DNA from: Planctomycetales bacterium ZRK34
GTDB taxonomy: Bacteria > Planctomycetota > Phycisphaerae > Phycisphaerales > Zrk34
Direction of reading: 5' to 3'
DNA: 64,000 nucleotides
Assembly: GCA_014873095.1 (NCBI GenBank)
Contig: CP050848.1
Location: 5,515,850 to 5,579,849 of the forward strand
The notes under the pieces were generated by a model that saw nothing but the letters and a program-made list of their open reading frames with translations, made no database searches and was not told the origin of the DNA. Shown piece after piece: positions 35,215 to 46,358 of this stretch (within the stretch, counting starts at the first letter, position 1; each line of letters begins with the position of its first letter). The position numbers and the translations under genes were made by a program.

Positions 35215-35343
35215 TGCGCGATCGTCAATGCCTACTCATTAAGTTTTCATGTTTGTGGCGATATATCAGTTGTTGGGCAAGTCGCTGTGGATGCTGAATT
35301 TCCCGAGAGACACCTGCGGGTGAAAGATCGCCCGCAATGGGAC

Positions 35344-35372
35344 TTGCCAGACGGGGGACCGCCTGCTAAACT
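35344..35372 (+). promoter_or_regulatory. Sigma-70-type promoter of rpoZ
   Basis: TTGCCA at 35344-35349 and TAAACT at 35367-35372 with a 17-bp spacer. Start of transcription expected near 35379, 24 bp before the rpoZ ATG. Confidence 0.6.
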
Positions 35373-35402
35373 GCCGGACTTTGCCCCAGGAGCCAATGCG
35401 CC

Positions 35403-35633
35403 ATGATTGAACAGCTCAAGAGCGACACCATCATCCGCAAGATCGGCGGCCGCTTCAAGCTCACCGCCCTGATCCAACACCGTTGGCGCGAGCTGATGGA
35501 CGGCGCCCGCCCGCTGATCGAGCGGCAGGGTCGCAACGATCTGGAACTGGCGATCGAAGAGATCCTCCAGGAAAAGATCACCATCGATTACGAAGCGTCG
35601 GATGTGACCGATCCGAAGACCGCTTTGAAGTAA
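35403..35633 (+). CDS. rpoZ: RNA polymerase omega subunit
   Basis: 76 residues. RFKLTALIQHRWRELMDGAR is the conserved omega core that wraps the beta-prime C-terminus; the acidic tail (IEEILQEKITIDYEASD) is also usual. AGGAG precedes the ATG. Lies 63 bp upstream of coaC, a grouping often seen as gmk-rpoZ-coaBC. Confidence 0.9.
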   Translation: MIEQLKSDTIIRKIGGRFKLTALIQHRWRELMDGARPLIERQGRNDLELAIEEILQEKITIDYEASDVTDPKTALK

Positions 35634-35690
35634 CCCCCGGAAAGCCCCGGAATACCCCGGAAGCCCCCCGGCAGTTAATCCCCGGGAAGC
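35634..35690 (+). repeat. CCCCGGAA-type short repeats
   Basis: Between rpoZ and coaC the unit CCCCGGAAN occurs three to four times (CCCCCGGAAAG, CCCCGGAATA, CCCCGGAAG, CCCCGGGAAG). A similar run (CCCCCGGAAA, CCCCGGTA) stands before tpiA near 42842. Confidence 0.5.
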
Positions 35691-35696
35691 CCATCA

Positions 35697-36263
35697 GTGA
35701 CTACGGCCGGAACACTCCGTGACCGCTCGGTGATCGTTGCTCTCACGGGGGGCATCGCCTGCTATAAAACCGCCACCGTCGTCAGTCGCCTCGCTCAAGC
35801 CGGCGCTGAGGTCACGGTGTTGATGACTGACGCGGCGACGCGCTTCATCGGGCCGTTGACACTGCAGTCGCTGTCCGGCCGCCCGGTGTACACCTCGCAG
35901 TGGCAATCGATCGAGAATCATGATGCGCAACACGTTCAACTGGCACGCCGCGCGTCGCTGATGTTGATCGCCCCGACATCAGCAAACACGATCGCCAAAC
36001 TTGCCGCGGGCATCTGTGACAACGTGGTGACTACGGTGGCTTGTGCCCTGCCGCGCTCGACGCCCGTGCTGGTCGCCCCGGCCATGAACGCCGAGATGTG
36101 GGAGAATCCGATCACCCAGCGCAACATCGCCACGCTGCGCGACGTGCTGAACTATCACCTGATCGGCCCCGAAACCGGCTGGCAGGCCTGCCGCACCCAA
36201 GGCGCCGGCCGCATGAGCGAACCCGAAGCGATCGTCGAAATGGTTAAATCGTTGATTGGTTAA
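35697..36263 (+). CDS. coaC: Phosphopantothenoylcysteine decarboxylase (CoaC-type flavoprotein)
   Basis: 188 residues, GTG start. FMN-dependent decarboxylation in coenzyme A synthesis. Visible are the FMN-binding start VIVALTGGIACYKTATVVSR, the active-site His in AQHVQLARRA, SANTIAKLAAGICDN and the substrate clamp APAMNAEMWENP. Only the decarboxylase half is present: the CoaB synthetase domain that is fused in many bacteria is absent and must be encoded elsewhere. Confidence 0.9.
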   Translation: MTTAGTLRDRSVIVALTGGIACYKTATVVSRLAQAGAEVTVLMTDAATRFIGPLTLQSLSGRPVYTSQWQSIENHDAQHVQLARRASLMLIAPTSANTIAKLAAGICDNVVTTVACALPRSTPVLVAPAMNAEMWENPITQRNIATLRDVLNYHLIGPETGWQACRTQGAGRMSEPEAIVEMVKSLIG

Positions 36264-36274
36264 CTGGGTCGCGA

Positions 36275-37432
36275 TCACTCACCCGCATCGCGCAAGATCG
36301 GCACCCGAAGTTCTTGATCTCTGTTCGAATTCTTGCGAACGACCTGGACCATCCAGTCAACATCCGCTTCCCAGAAGCGTCGTTTCTGTTCGTAGTCGGG
36401 CTCAGTCACAGGGCGGACGACGCGGAATCCGGTCAACATGGCCTCGTCACCACCGGCCAGCCACCACAAACTCCGGGGAATCTGGGTGTCCATCTCCAAC
36501 CACTCTGGCTTTGAATGCATGCGATACGACGCTCGCAATTCTTCTGCATAGTGATACGACGACCCGCCACGTACCACACGCGAATATTCCCTCGTTGGCC
36601 AATTGATCATTTCGACCGCACGAACTTTCCGACCCATGAATTGCCTGTACCACTGCGGGTCGTACTGATCGACGACCCACTCCTGCACGTTGCCGTGCAT
36701 GTCATACAGCCCCCATGCATTTGGGCGAAGTTGCCCGACCGGATGCAGTTGCGTGTCGCCCTCTTGAGTCGATCCATGATCGTACCACCATGCGTATTGT
36801 TTGAGCTCGGATGGATCGTCACCAAAGCACCAGGCCGATGAAGACCCAGCGCGACAGGCGTATTCCCATTCCGCCTCGGTCGGCAGACGATAGAATCGGC
36901 CCGTCTTCTGGCTTAGCCATTTAGTGAACTGGCGGGCGGTGAGTTGACGCATACCAGCGGCAGGATGACGGCTTTCGGCCCCATAGGCCCCGAGTATGGC
37001 GTTGGTCGATTCATAGATCGGCGTGGGTAGGCTCACAGCATCCGGACGGGTGGCCAGATCACGATCCGGATTTTTTGCCATCGTTTGTGAGTATTGGTCG
37101 AGGTACTGAATGAACAATTCCCACGTGATCTCATAGCGGCTCATCCACAGCGGCTCGACTTCAACATCAACCTGCGGCCCTTCATCATCACGCCGCCCCT
37201 TCTCTTCGGGCGGGCTGCCCATCGTGAATGTGCCCCCGGGAATACCCACCATTTGCAGTTCAATCACAGCGGCCTGATCTGTCAGTTTTAAACCAGGATA
37301 TATATCGGTAAGCCAACTTTGATAGGGTTTGGCCACCACTTGACGCCCTTTGACGCGTTCGACGTAATCGGCAGGTCGATCAGCATGGACAAGGGCATTC
37401 ACGAGTAGAATACACGTGATAAAGCGAAGCAT
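36275..37432 (-). CDS. Secreted SUMF1-fold protein lacking the catalytic cysteines
   Basis: 385 residues, signal peptide about 1-17. The formylglycine-generating-enzyme fold runs from GIPGGTFTMGSPPEEKGRRD through YRLPTEAEWEYACRAGSSSA and YDMHGNVQEWVVDQYD to LTGFRVVRPV. In true FGE enzymes two cysteines stand in the C-terminal part; here that stretch (SYRMHSKPEWLEMDTQIP) has none. It is therefore probably a binding or other SUMF1-fold protein rather than an activator of the sulfatase at the end of the window. Ends 11 bp from the coaC stop, convergent. Confidence 0.85.
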   Translation of the reverse strand: MLRFITCILLVNALVHADRPADYVERVKGRQVVAKPYQSWLTDIYPGLKLTDQAAVIELQMVGIPGGTFTMGSPPEEKGRRDDEGPQVDVEVEPLWMSRYEITWELFIQYLDQYSQTMAKNPDRDLATRPDAVSLPTPIYESTNAILGAYGAESRHPAAGMRQLTARQFTKWLSQKTGRFYRLPTEAEWEYACRAGSSSAWCFGDDPSELKQYAWWYDHGSTQEGDTQLHPVGQLRPNAWGLYDMHGNVQEWVVDQYDPQWYRQFMGRKVRAVEMINWPTREYSRVVRGGSSYHYAEELRASYRMHSKPEWLEMDTQIPRSLWWLAGGDEAMLTGFRVVRPVTEPDYEQKRRFWEADVDWMVQVVRKNSNRDQELRVPILRDAGE

Positions 37433-37541
37433 GACTTGGCTCCGATGCTGCGAGATGTTCGTATTGTATGATCAAGAACCGCGTGCTTCCGCTGCGACCG
37501 CGAAATCACCAGTTAACAAACCAATGCGTTAACAGTTCAAC

Positions 37542-38000
37542 TCAGATTTTCATCGGCCATTCAGATTCGACCTTGAAGCCGAAGTTGATCGAGTTGTCGA
37601 TCCAGCGGACCCATGTCGGGGTGAACCGATAGAACTGCTCGTTGCGGATGTGCTCTTCGAAGCCGATCGCGTAAGGGAACTTCTCGCGGAAGAGGCGGAA
37701 GACTTCTTTGAAATCCTTGTCGTCGATGGGGGCGACATGGCCGTGGGCCTGGAGGCCGCGGATGTCGTTGGGCTGCTCGAAAGGCACGTAGGCGGCGATA
37801 GCGACGCGGGGCCGCGCCAGATGATGGCGCGTGTGGGCCGAGTCGGGGTGCGACACCCAGTAGATGTGCAGATCATCATCGGCAACGAAGTTGAGGTTTG
37901 CCGCGTGCGCGTTGTGATCGTCATCGACGGTGGCCAGACAGAGCGTTGGCACACGTTGCAGAAAATCACGGAGTGTCGAGTGAAACTGGTGAGCGTTCAT
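37542..38000 (-). CDS. Pyridoxamine 5'-phosphate oxidase-like flavoprotein
   Basis: 152 residues from the ATG at 38000. Split-barrel fold: RVPTLCLATVDDDHNAHAAN, LHIYWVSHPDSAHTRHHLAR, VAIAAYVPFEQPNDIRGLQA. HGHVAPIDDKDFKEVFRLF near the end is typical of small FMN- or haem-binding relatives (HugZ/Rv1155 type) rather than of PdxH itself. Substrate unknown. Monocistronic by position. Confidence 0.8.
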   Translation of the reverse strand: MNAHQFHSTLRDFLQRVPTLCLATVDDDHNAHAANLNFVADDDLHIYWVSHPDSAHTRHHLARPRVAIAAYVPFEQPNDIRGLQAHGHVAPIDDKDFKEVFRLFREKFPYAIGFEEHIRNEQFYRFTPTWVRWIDNSINFGFKVESEWPMKI

Positions 38001-38071
38001 CAGGATAAAACCACCCTTGCGTGGCGGGCGTCGCCACGTGCTCAATCAGCCTATCGAATGCCGCGACAGGG

Positions 38072-39112
38072 TCAATCTCGCCGCGCGATGCGCCGCCGAC
38101 GCACGGCAATCACCCCACCGCCGACCAACAGCAGCAACCCCGCGGCCGGCTCGGGTATTTCGCTGAGGTCGATCATCGAGAAACTGACCTGCTCCTGGTC
38201 GAACATGAGAAATGCGGAAAACGTTTCGGCATCCTCGAGCAGTTCGATCCCGGAGATGGTGAACGAATCAACAGGCGTGTCGAAGACGTAGTCCACGCCG
38301 GCTTCAAGGGTGATGCCGGGCTCGCCGTCAAACGAAAGTGTGAACATCTGATCGGAATCCGAGGAGTTTGCCGGCAGGCCGACGGCGGTGAACAGACTCG
38401 TGCCGTCGGTGATGACGAACTCGTAGCTGTCGGAGGCGACGGGGTCGTACCAGGCGCCGCGGCCGTCGACGTTGTTGAAATTTTTCTGCGGCCCAACGAT
38501 GGTCGTCGGCAGGATCGGCGCGTCTTCGCGATAGCCCAGCGGGGTGGCGTTGAGCACGAGCCAGTGACCGGAACCGGGACTCGAAGAATCGAACTGCGGG
38601 CCCGATGATGATACGGAAACCAGATCATTGCGCGTCGGGTCAAACCAATCGATGATTTCAAGGAAGGGTGAACGTCTCAGATTCGGCGCTCCGGTCACCG
38701 GTTCATTTGTCGAGCCAGAACTGACCCGCCCCTCAAACCCAACTCCGGTGTTGAACGTGTTGGTGATACCGATCAGTTGTTGCAAATCACCGATTGCGGC
38801 GAGTTCCGCATCAGTGCCTGCGACACGAGAAGTTCCAAATGGTGAAGTGATCCCGGCATTTCGGAACAAGCTGAGCACTTCGTCGACCGTGGCGTATCGG
38901 TGGCCGGCGAAGTCGCCGAATGTGCCGAGTTGTGTTTCGACCTGTTGCACGCTGCGATTCAGCGATTCGGTCAGATCCAGAAACGCCAGACCGGTGCGGC
39001 TGTCCTGTGTGTAGTCGCCGCGATCGACGATGATCGCTGGAGCCATGGCGCTGAACAAGAAGACCGCGCACAGCACCACGCCAACGAACAACTTCGAAGG
39101 AAGGTTCACCAT
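38072..39112 (-). CDS. PEP-CTERM exported protein
   Basis: 346 residues from the ATG at 39112, preceded by AAGGAGA. Signal peptide about 1-25 (FVGVVLCAVFLFSAMAPA). A secreted body with YTQDSRTGLAFLDLTESLNR and a beta-rich middle follows. At the end is a PEP-CTERM sorting tag: IPEPAAGLLLLVGGG, a hydrophobic stretch and the basic end RRRRIARR. Such tags are cut by an exosortase during export to the surface or matrix. No exosortase is in this window. Function of the body unknown. Confidence 0.85.
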   Translation of the reverse strand: MVNLPSKLFVGVVLCAVFLFSAMAPAIIVDRGDYTQDSRTGLAFLDLTESLNRSVQQVETQLGTFGDFAGHRYATVDEVLSLFRNAGITSPFGTSRVAGTDAELAAIGDLQQLIGITNTFNTGVGFEGRVSSGSTNEPVTGAPNLRRSPFLEIIDWFDPTRNDLVSVSSSGPQFDSSSPGSGHWLVLNATPLGYREDAPILPTTIVGPQKNFNNVDGRGAWYDPVASDSYEFVITDGTSLFTAVGLPANSSDSDQMFTLSFDGEPGITLEAGVDYVFDTPVDSFTISGIELLEDAETFSAFLMFDQEQVSFSMIDLSEIPEPAAGLLLLVGGGVIAVRRRRIARRD

Positions 39113-39251
39113 TTGATCTCCTTGTTGCTTCGATACAAACCCGACGGGGCGCAATCTGCCCTAGATCTGAACTAATCCAATGCATTTAGCCTAATGCATC
39201 CGACGCGACAGCTCAAGATATTTTTGAGAAATACGTTTGATTCGCGCGGTG

Positions 39252-42068
<2,817 letters not shown>

Positions 42069-42101
42069 AGGGTTCTCTGGGGGTCTTTTTGTGAGCCGAG
42101 T

Positions 42102-42129
42102 ATTGTAGTGTTTGTGGGAAAATCGGCAA
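42102..42129 (-). promoter_or_regulatory. Sigma-70-type promoter of alaS
   Basis: On the - strand TTGCCG (42129-42124), 16 bp, TACAAT (42107-42102). Start expected near 42095, giving a leader of about 27 nt. Confidence 0.6.
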
Positions 42130-42150
42130 AACGCGAGGGGAGATTGCCGA

Positions 42151-42156
42151 TATAAT
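42151..42156 (+). promoter_or_regulatory. TATAAT box for a leaderless transcript
   Basis: A perfect TATAAT lies six bases before the ATG at 42163, so transcription would begin at or next to the A of the start codon. No good -35 is seen. There is no room for a ribosome site. Confidence 0.5.
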
Positions 42157-42162
42157 AGGGGT

Positions 42163-42363
42163 ATGGAACGTCGCAAGGTGACAGTCCGATTGACGAGTCT
42201 GCAGGATCAGGGACGTGATGAAGATGTGGCGGCCCTGACGCCGTGCCAGCGACTGGGCATGATGCTTTCCCTTTCTGAAAACCCGTGGGTGCCTGATGAG
42301 CGAACCGAAGCTGAGGCCCGAGTTTCGCGACGTGTTGTCCGAATTTATCAACGGGAAAGTTGA
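42163..42363 (+). CDS. Small antitoxin-like partner of nucleotidyltransferase
   Basis: 66 residues from the ATG at 42163. ERRKVTVRLTSLQDQGRDED and RLGMMLSLSENPWVPDE, ending in RRVVRIYQRES, resembles short proteins I recall upstream of AbiEii-like nucleotidyltransferases. Overlaps the next gene by 68 bp in another frame, so translation is coupled. Likely leaderless. Role as antitoxin is inferred from the pairing. Confidence 0.5.
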   Translation: MERRKVTVRLTSLQDQGRDEDVAALTPCQRLGMMLSLSENPWVPDERTEAEARVSRRVVRIYQRES

Positions 42364-42772
42364 GTTTCTCGTTGTCGGCGCTCATGCCATGGCTGCACAC
42401 CGCCAACCGCGATATACCCAGGATCTGGACCTTTGGGTACGTCCGGTTTCTGAAAATGCGGAGCGTGTCTGGCGGGCTCTAGCTCAGTTCGGTGCGCCGC
42501 TGAATGATTTGAACATCACACGAGAGGATTTCTGCAAACCATCGAACGTAATCCAAGTCGGCCTTCCCCCGGGACGCATCGATGTGATCTGCTCAATTAC
42601 GGGGGTTGACTTCGACGAAGCCTGGCCGAATCGGATACAAGTCGAGGTCGACGGCCTGGTCGTCCCCATTCTCGGGCGCGAACAGCTGATCCAAAATAAA
42701 CAGAGCACCGGCCGACCAAAGGATCAAATCGACGTCGAACTGCTCACCCAGCCCCCACAACCACCAAAATAA
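42296..42772 (+). CDS. Nucleotidyltransferase, AbiEii/DUF6036-like
   Basis: 158 residues, ATG at 42296. The nucleotidyltransferase core is clear: EFLVVGAHAMAAHRQPRYTQ followed by DLDLWVRP with the paired Asp residues, then PPGRIDVICSITGVDFDEAW and a Lys-rich end (LIQNKQSTGRPKDQIDVELL). Such proteins often act as the toxin half of a toxin-antitoxin pair that blocks tRNA or translation, or have an unknown housekeeping role. It overlaps the small upstream gene. Confidence 0.75.
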   Translation: MSEPKLRPEFRDVLSEFINGKVEFLVVGAHAMAAHRQPRYTQDLDLWVRPVSENAERVWRALAQFGAPLNDLNITREDFCKPSNVIQVGLPPGRIDVICSITGVDFDEAWPNRIQVEVDGLVVPILGREQLIQNKQSTGRPKDQIDVELLTQPPQPPK

Positions 42773-42796
42773 CCATTCTGTGGGCGAGGGCCCGAT

Positions 42797-42824
42797 TTGT
42801 CCGACGGGTTCGGTGTGGTATTAT
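42797..42824 (+). promoter_or_regulatory. Sigma-70-type promoter of tpiA
   Basis: TTGTCC (42797-42802), 16 bp, TATTAT (42819-42824). About 47 nt of leader to the tpiA ATG at 42878, with AAGGAG ahead of the start. Confidence 0.55.
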
Positions 42825-42877
42825 GATCGGTTCAACCCGAACCCCCGGAAACCCCGGTACCCAAGGAGTCTGGTCCG

Positions 42878-43651
42878 ATGTCCGAACGCAAGCCCATCGT
42901 TGGTGGCAACTGGAAAATGAACCTGCACGCGGCTGACGCCGAAGCCCTGATCGCCGGTCTGGCGGATGCGGGTCTGCCCGACAGCGTCGAAACCGTCGTC
43001 TGCCCGGCCTTCCCGTACCTGGCCGCCGCCGCCAAGCAGCTCGAAGGCACCGGCATCATGCTCGGCGCTCAGGATGTCTACTACGAAGCCAACGGCGCGT
43101 TCACCGGCGAAGTGTCCTGCTCCATGCTCAAGGACATCGGCGTGCAGTGGGTGCTGACCGGCCACTCCGAGCGCCGCCACGTGATCGGTGAAACCGACGT
43201 CATGGTCAACGCCAAGACCCGCGCCGCCTTGGACGCCGGGCTCAGCGTGATCCTCTGCATCGGTGAGAAGATCGAGCAGCGTGAAGCCAATCAGACCGAC
43301 GCCATCAACGCGGGCCAGCTTGCTTATGGCCTGGCCGGTGTCAGCGCCGAGGATCTGAGCCGCGTCGTGATCGCTTACGAACCGGTCTGGGCCATCGGCA
43401 CCGGCAAGACCGCCAGCACCGAAGATGCGGAAAAGGCCCACGCGGCGATCCGCGGCGTGCTCGCGAACCTCTATGACCAGTCCGCCGCCGACGCGATGCG
43501 GATTCAGTATGGTGGCTCGTGCAAGCCCGGCAATGCCGCTGAACTGTTCTCGCAGCCGGACATCGACGGCGGGCTCATCGGCGGCGCCGCGTTGAAGGTC
43601 GCCGACTTCAAGGCGATCATCGAGGCGGCCGCTGGTGTGGCCACGGCCTGA
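42878..43651 (+). CDS. tpiA: Triosephosphate isomerase
   Basis: 257 residues, full length. Interconverts dihydroxyacetone phosphate and glyceraldehyde 3-phosphate. GGNWKMN carries Lys13; LTGHSERR carries catalytic His96; VIAYEPVWAIGTGKTAS carries Glu168 and the flexible loop 6; YGGSCKPGNAAELF binds phosphate. First gene of the tpiA-secG-yicC run. Confidence 0.97.
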   Translation: MSERKPIVGGNWKMNLHAADAEALIAGLADAGLPDSVETVVCPAFPYLAAAAKQLEGTGIMLGAQDVYYEANGAFTGEVSCSMLKDIGVQWVLTGHSERRHVIGETDVMVNAKTRAALDAGLSVILCIGEKIEQREANQTDAINAGQLAYGLAGVSAEDLSRVVIAYEPVWAIGTGKTASTEDAEKAHAAIRGVLANLYDQSAADAMRIQYGGSCKPGNAAELFSQPDIDGGLIGGAALKVADFKAIIEAAAGVATA

Positions 43652-43675
43652 TCGCCGATAAGGAATCACTCAATC

Positions 43676-44197
43676 ATGATGACATTGACTTTAGCCAATA
43701 CGTGGCTTGTCGGGACACTGGGCTTTGTGTTTGTGCTGGTGTGTCTGCTGATGACGCTGATCATTCTGATCCAGAAGCCCAAGGGCGGCGGCCTCAGCGG
43801 CGCGTTCGGCGGGGCCGGCGGCGGGCAGTCGGCCGTCTTCGGGGCCAAGACCGGCGACATCCTCACGTGGATCACGGTCAGCTTCTTCCTGGCATTCCTG
43901 CTGCTGGGCGTGTTTCTGGTGTATGCCACGCGCAGCGATGCCCAGTCGGCCGCAGTGATCACCGCTCCGCCGGCTACCGAAGAATCCGCTCCCGCGCAGA
44001 CCGGCATGGAAAACCCCGCCGAGCAGACACTGCCCGGCGCGCCAATCGACCCGACGCAGATTCCGACGGCTCCCGCGGTGCCTGACGCACCGGCTGTCCC
44101 GGATGCATCAGCGCCCAAGGCGCCCGAAGCGCCTGCCGCTCCCGCCCCGGAAGCTCCCGCGGCTCCGAAGCCTGCTGAAGCGCCCGAATCGAAATAA
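43676..44197 (+). CDS. secG: Preprotein translocase subunit SecG with Pro/Ala-rich tail
   Basis: 173 residues. Two membrane helices (LGFVFVLVCLLMTLIILIQK, and WITVSFFLAFLLLGVFLVYA) with the conserved loop KPKGGGLSGAFGGAGGGQSA between them. About 80 extra residues follow, made of Pro, Ala and Glu (APEAPAAPAPEAPAAPKPAE), longer than in the short E. coli-type protein. Tail role unknown. 24 bp after tpiA. Confidence 0.92.
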   Translation: MMTLTLANTWLVGTLGFVFVLVCLLMTLIILIQKPKGGGLSGAFGGAGGGQSAVFGAKTGDILTWITVSFFLAFLLLGVFLVYATRSDAQSAAVITAPPATEESAPAQTGMENPAEQTLPGAPIDPTQIPTAPAVPDAPAVPDASAPKAPEAPAAPAPEAPAAPKPAEAPESK

Positions 44198-44222
44198 TCC
44201 CGTCTTGATGGAGTGATGCATT

Positions 44223-45116
44223 TTGATTCGTTCGATGACCGGTTTCGGCGATGCGTCGGGCCAACGCGACGGCGTGCACTACAGCGTCGAGATGCGCAGC
44301 GTCAACAACCGGTACTTCAAGGCGACCATCCGCCTGCCGGATGAGTTGTTGAGCTTGGAGCCGGAGCTCGAGCTTGCGTTGCGTCAGAAGATCACCCGCG
44401 GTTCGGCCACGCTGACGGTCAATCTCAAAGACACCTCCGCCCGAGCCGCCTACCAGATCAACGAGGATGCGCTTCGTGCTTACCTGGCGCATCTGCAGAC
44501 AGTGGAAACCTCCGTCAAGGACGGCGCGGTCACGATCGACCTCGGCTCGCTGCTGGCGCTGCCGGGCATCGTCCAGCCGCCGGACGCCTCGGAGTTGATC
44601 GAACGCAGCCGCCCGATCATTTACGAACTGATGGGTCAGGCGTGTGAGAAGATGTGCCGGATGCGGGAATCTGAAGGCCAGGGTCTGGCCGACGATCTCC
44701 GCTCGCATCTGTCGGAGATCAACGCTCGCCTCGAGAAGGTTGTCGAGCGTGCCCCGCTGGTTGTCGATGAGTACCACGCCCGGCTACGAACACGCATCGA
44801 CGAGCTGATCGCCCATGCCAAGCTCAAGCTGAATGAAACCGATCTGATCCGTGAAGTGGCCTTGTTCGCCGAGCGTTGCGACATCAGCGAGGAGATTCAG
44901 CGTCTCCGCGCCCATCTTGAGCAGTTTGACCAGATTATCACCCGGGGCGAAGATGACCGCCCAGCCGGTCGCACGCTCGACTTCATCGCCCAGGAACTGC
45001 TGCGTGAAGCCAATACCGTGGCCAGCAAGTCCAATGACGCGACGATCACCCGCCTGATCGTCGAAGTCAAGGGCTCGATCGACCGGATTAAGGAACAAGT
45101 GCAGAACGTCGAATAA
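44223..45116 (+). CDS. yicC: YicC/YloC-family endoribonuclease
   Basis: 297 residues. TTG start at 44223 gives the usual family N-terminus MIRSMTGFGDASG; an ATG four codons later would lose it. MRSVNNRYFKATIRLP near the start and DISEEIQRLRAHLEQFDQII, GRTLDFIAQELLREANTVAS and KGSIDRIKEQVQNVE at the end are the family's conserved blocks. Members cut RNA and affect small-RNA turnover. 25 bp after secG. Confidence 0.92.
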   Translation: MIRSMTGFGDASGQRDGVHYSVEMRSVNNRYFKATIRLPDELLSLEPELELALRQKITRGSATLTVNLKDTSARAAYQINEDALRAYLAHLQTVETSVKDGAVTIDLGSLLALPGIVQPPDASELIERSRPIIYELMGQACEKMCRMRESEGQGLADDLRSHLSEINARLEKVVERAPLVVDEYHARLRTRIDELIAHAKLKLNETDLIREVALFAERCDISEEIQRLRAHLEQFDQIITRGEDDRPAGRTLDFIAQELLREANTVASKSNDATITRLIVEVKGSIDRIKEQVQNVE

Positions 45117-45172
45117 GTTTTGAATTTTCGGCTATACTTATAGTCACGTGAAACGCGGCCCGGGCGGATGAA

Positions 45173-46330
45173 GTGAGTGTCCGCCGCATCAGTGTAGAAC
45201 CCATGAATTCGGCCAACACGTCGACAACCTCCGCCGCAGCGATTTCCAGCGCCCAGTCCAGCGGGACCAGCGGACCGCAGGCCAAGGGTGATCGCGATCA
45301 ATTCGCCGCCGACGAGCTGGCGATCGTACTCAGCCATTTCGACATCGGCGTGATCGAGTCGATCACCGAGTTTCCCCGCGGGTCGCGCCGCGCGCCGAAG
45401 CTGCTGCTGCGCACCGACCGGGGCGTGTTCCTGCTCAAGCGCCGGGCCGGCGGCAAGAACGACCCGTTCAAGGTCGCCTTCGCCCATGCCCTGCAGCTTC
45501 ACCTGGCGGTCCAGCAGTTCCCGCTGCCGCACCTGATGGGCACCAAGAAAGACAACAACTCGATGCTCCAGTACAAGGGAGCTATCTACGAGTTGTTCGA
45601 ATACATCAACGGCACCGGCTACGACAACAGCCTCGAAGCCACGCAGGACTCCGGCAAGATTCTCGCGCTGTTCCACAAACTCGTGCGCGACTACCAGCCC
45701 GAGTATGAACCGCCGCAGGGATCGTACCACGCTTCCAAGACCGTGCAGACGGCGATGGAGACCGTGCCGCAGACGCTGATGAAGGTCGACCCGACCAATG
45801 CCGCAGAGCACACCGACCGCATCCGCGAGGTCACGCACTTCATCCGCAACAGCTACAACGAAGCGGCCATGCGCGTCAACGAGTCGGGCCTGCCCGACTG
45901 GCCGATGCAGATCATTCACTCCGACTGGCACCCCGGCAACATGCTCTTCCGCAAGACGCGCGTCGTGGCGGTCATCGACTACGACGCGGCCCGCATGCAG
46001 CAGCGCATCATCGACACCGCCAACGGCGCCCTGCAGTTTTCCATCATCGGCGGCGGCGACGACGCGGCCCAGTGGCCGGACTACATCGACGAATCGCGCT
46101 TCAAGCGGTTTCTCCTGGGCTACGACACGGTGAATGTGCTCAGCAAGTCCGAGTTGCGTACCATTCCTTGGCTGATGATCGAGGCGCTGATCGCCGAGTC
46201 CGTGATCCCGATCGCCGCCACCGGTTCCTTCGCCCGCATGGAAGGCTACGGCTTCCTGCTGATGATCGAACGCAAGGTGCGCTGGCTGCAGGAACACGCC
46301 GAAAAGCTCGGCAGCATCCTCGGCGACTGA
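45173..46330 (+). CDS. Aminoglycoside phosphotransferase/CotS-like kinase-fold protein
   Basis: 385 residues from GTG 45173 (an ATG at 45203 is possible). Kinase-like fold: the ATP-binding lobe has GVFLLKRRAGGKND, the catalytic loop is IIHSDWHPGNMLFR, and VIDYDAARMQQRIIDTANG holds the metal Asp. Sequence style (LKRRA, HSDWHPGNML) is nearest to spore-coat CotS and homoserine/choline-kinase-like enzymes, so the substrate is probably a small alcohol or amine. The first 40 residues are low-complexity Ser/Thr/Ala. Confidence 0.8.
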   Translation: MSVRRISVEPMNSANTSTTSAAAISSAQSSGTSGPQAKGDRDQFAADELAIVLSHFDIGVIESITEFPRGSRRAPKLLLRTDRGVFLLKRRAGGKNDPFKVAFAHALQLHLAVQQFPLPHLMGTKKDNNSMLQYKGAIYELFEYINGTGYDNSLEATQDSGKILALFHKLVRDYQPEYEPPQGSYHASKTVQTAMETVPQTLMKVDPTNAAEHTDRIREVTHFIRNSYNEAAMRVNESGLPDWPMQIIHSDWHPGNMLFRKTRVVAVIDYDAARMQQRIIDTANGALQFSIIGGGDDAAQWPDYIDESRFKRFLLGYDTVNVLSKSELRTIPWLMIEALIAESVIPIAATGSFARMEGYGFLLMIERKVRWLQEHAEKLGSILGD

Positions 46331-46358
46331 GCCCCGTCCTTCGCCCCGCCACTGCCCC

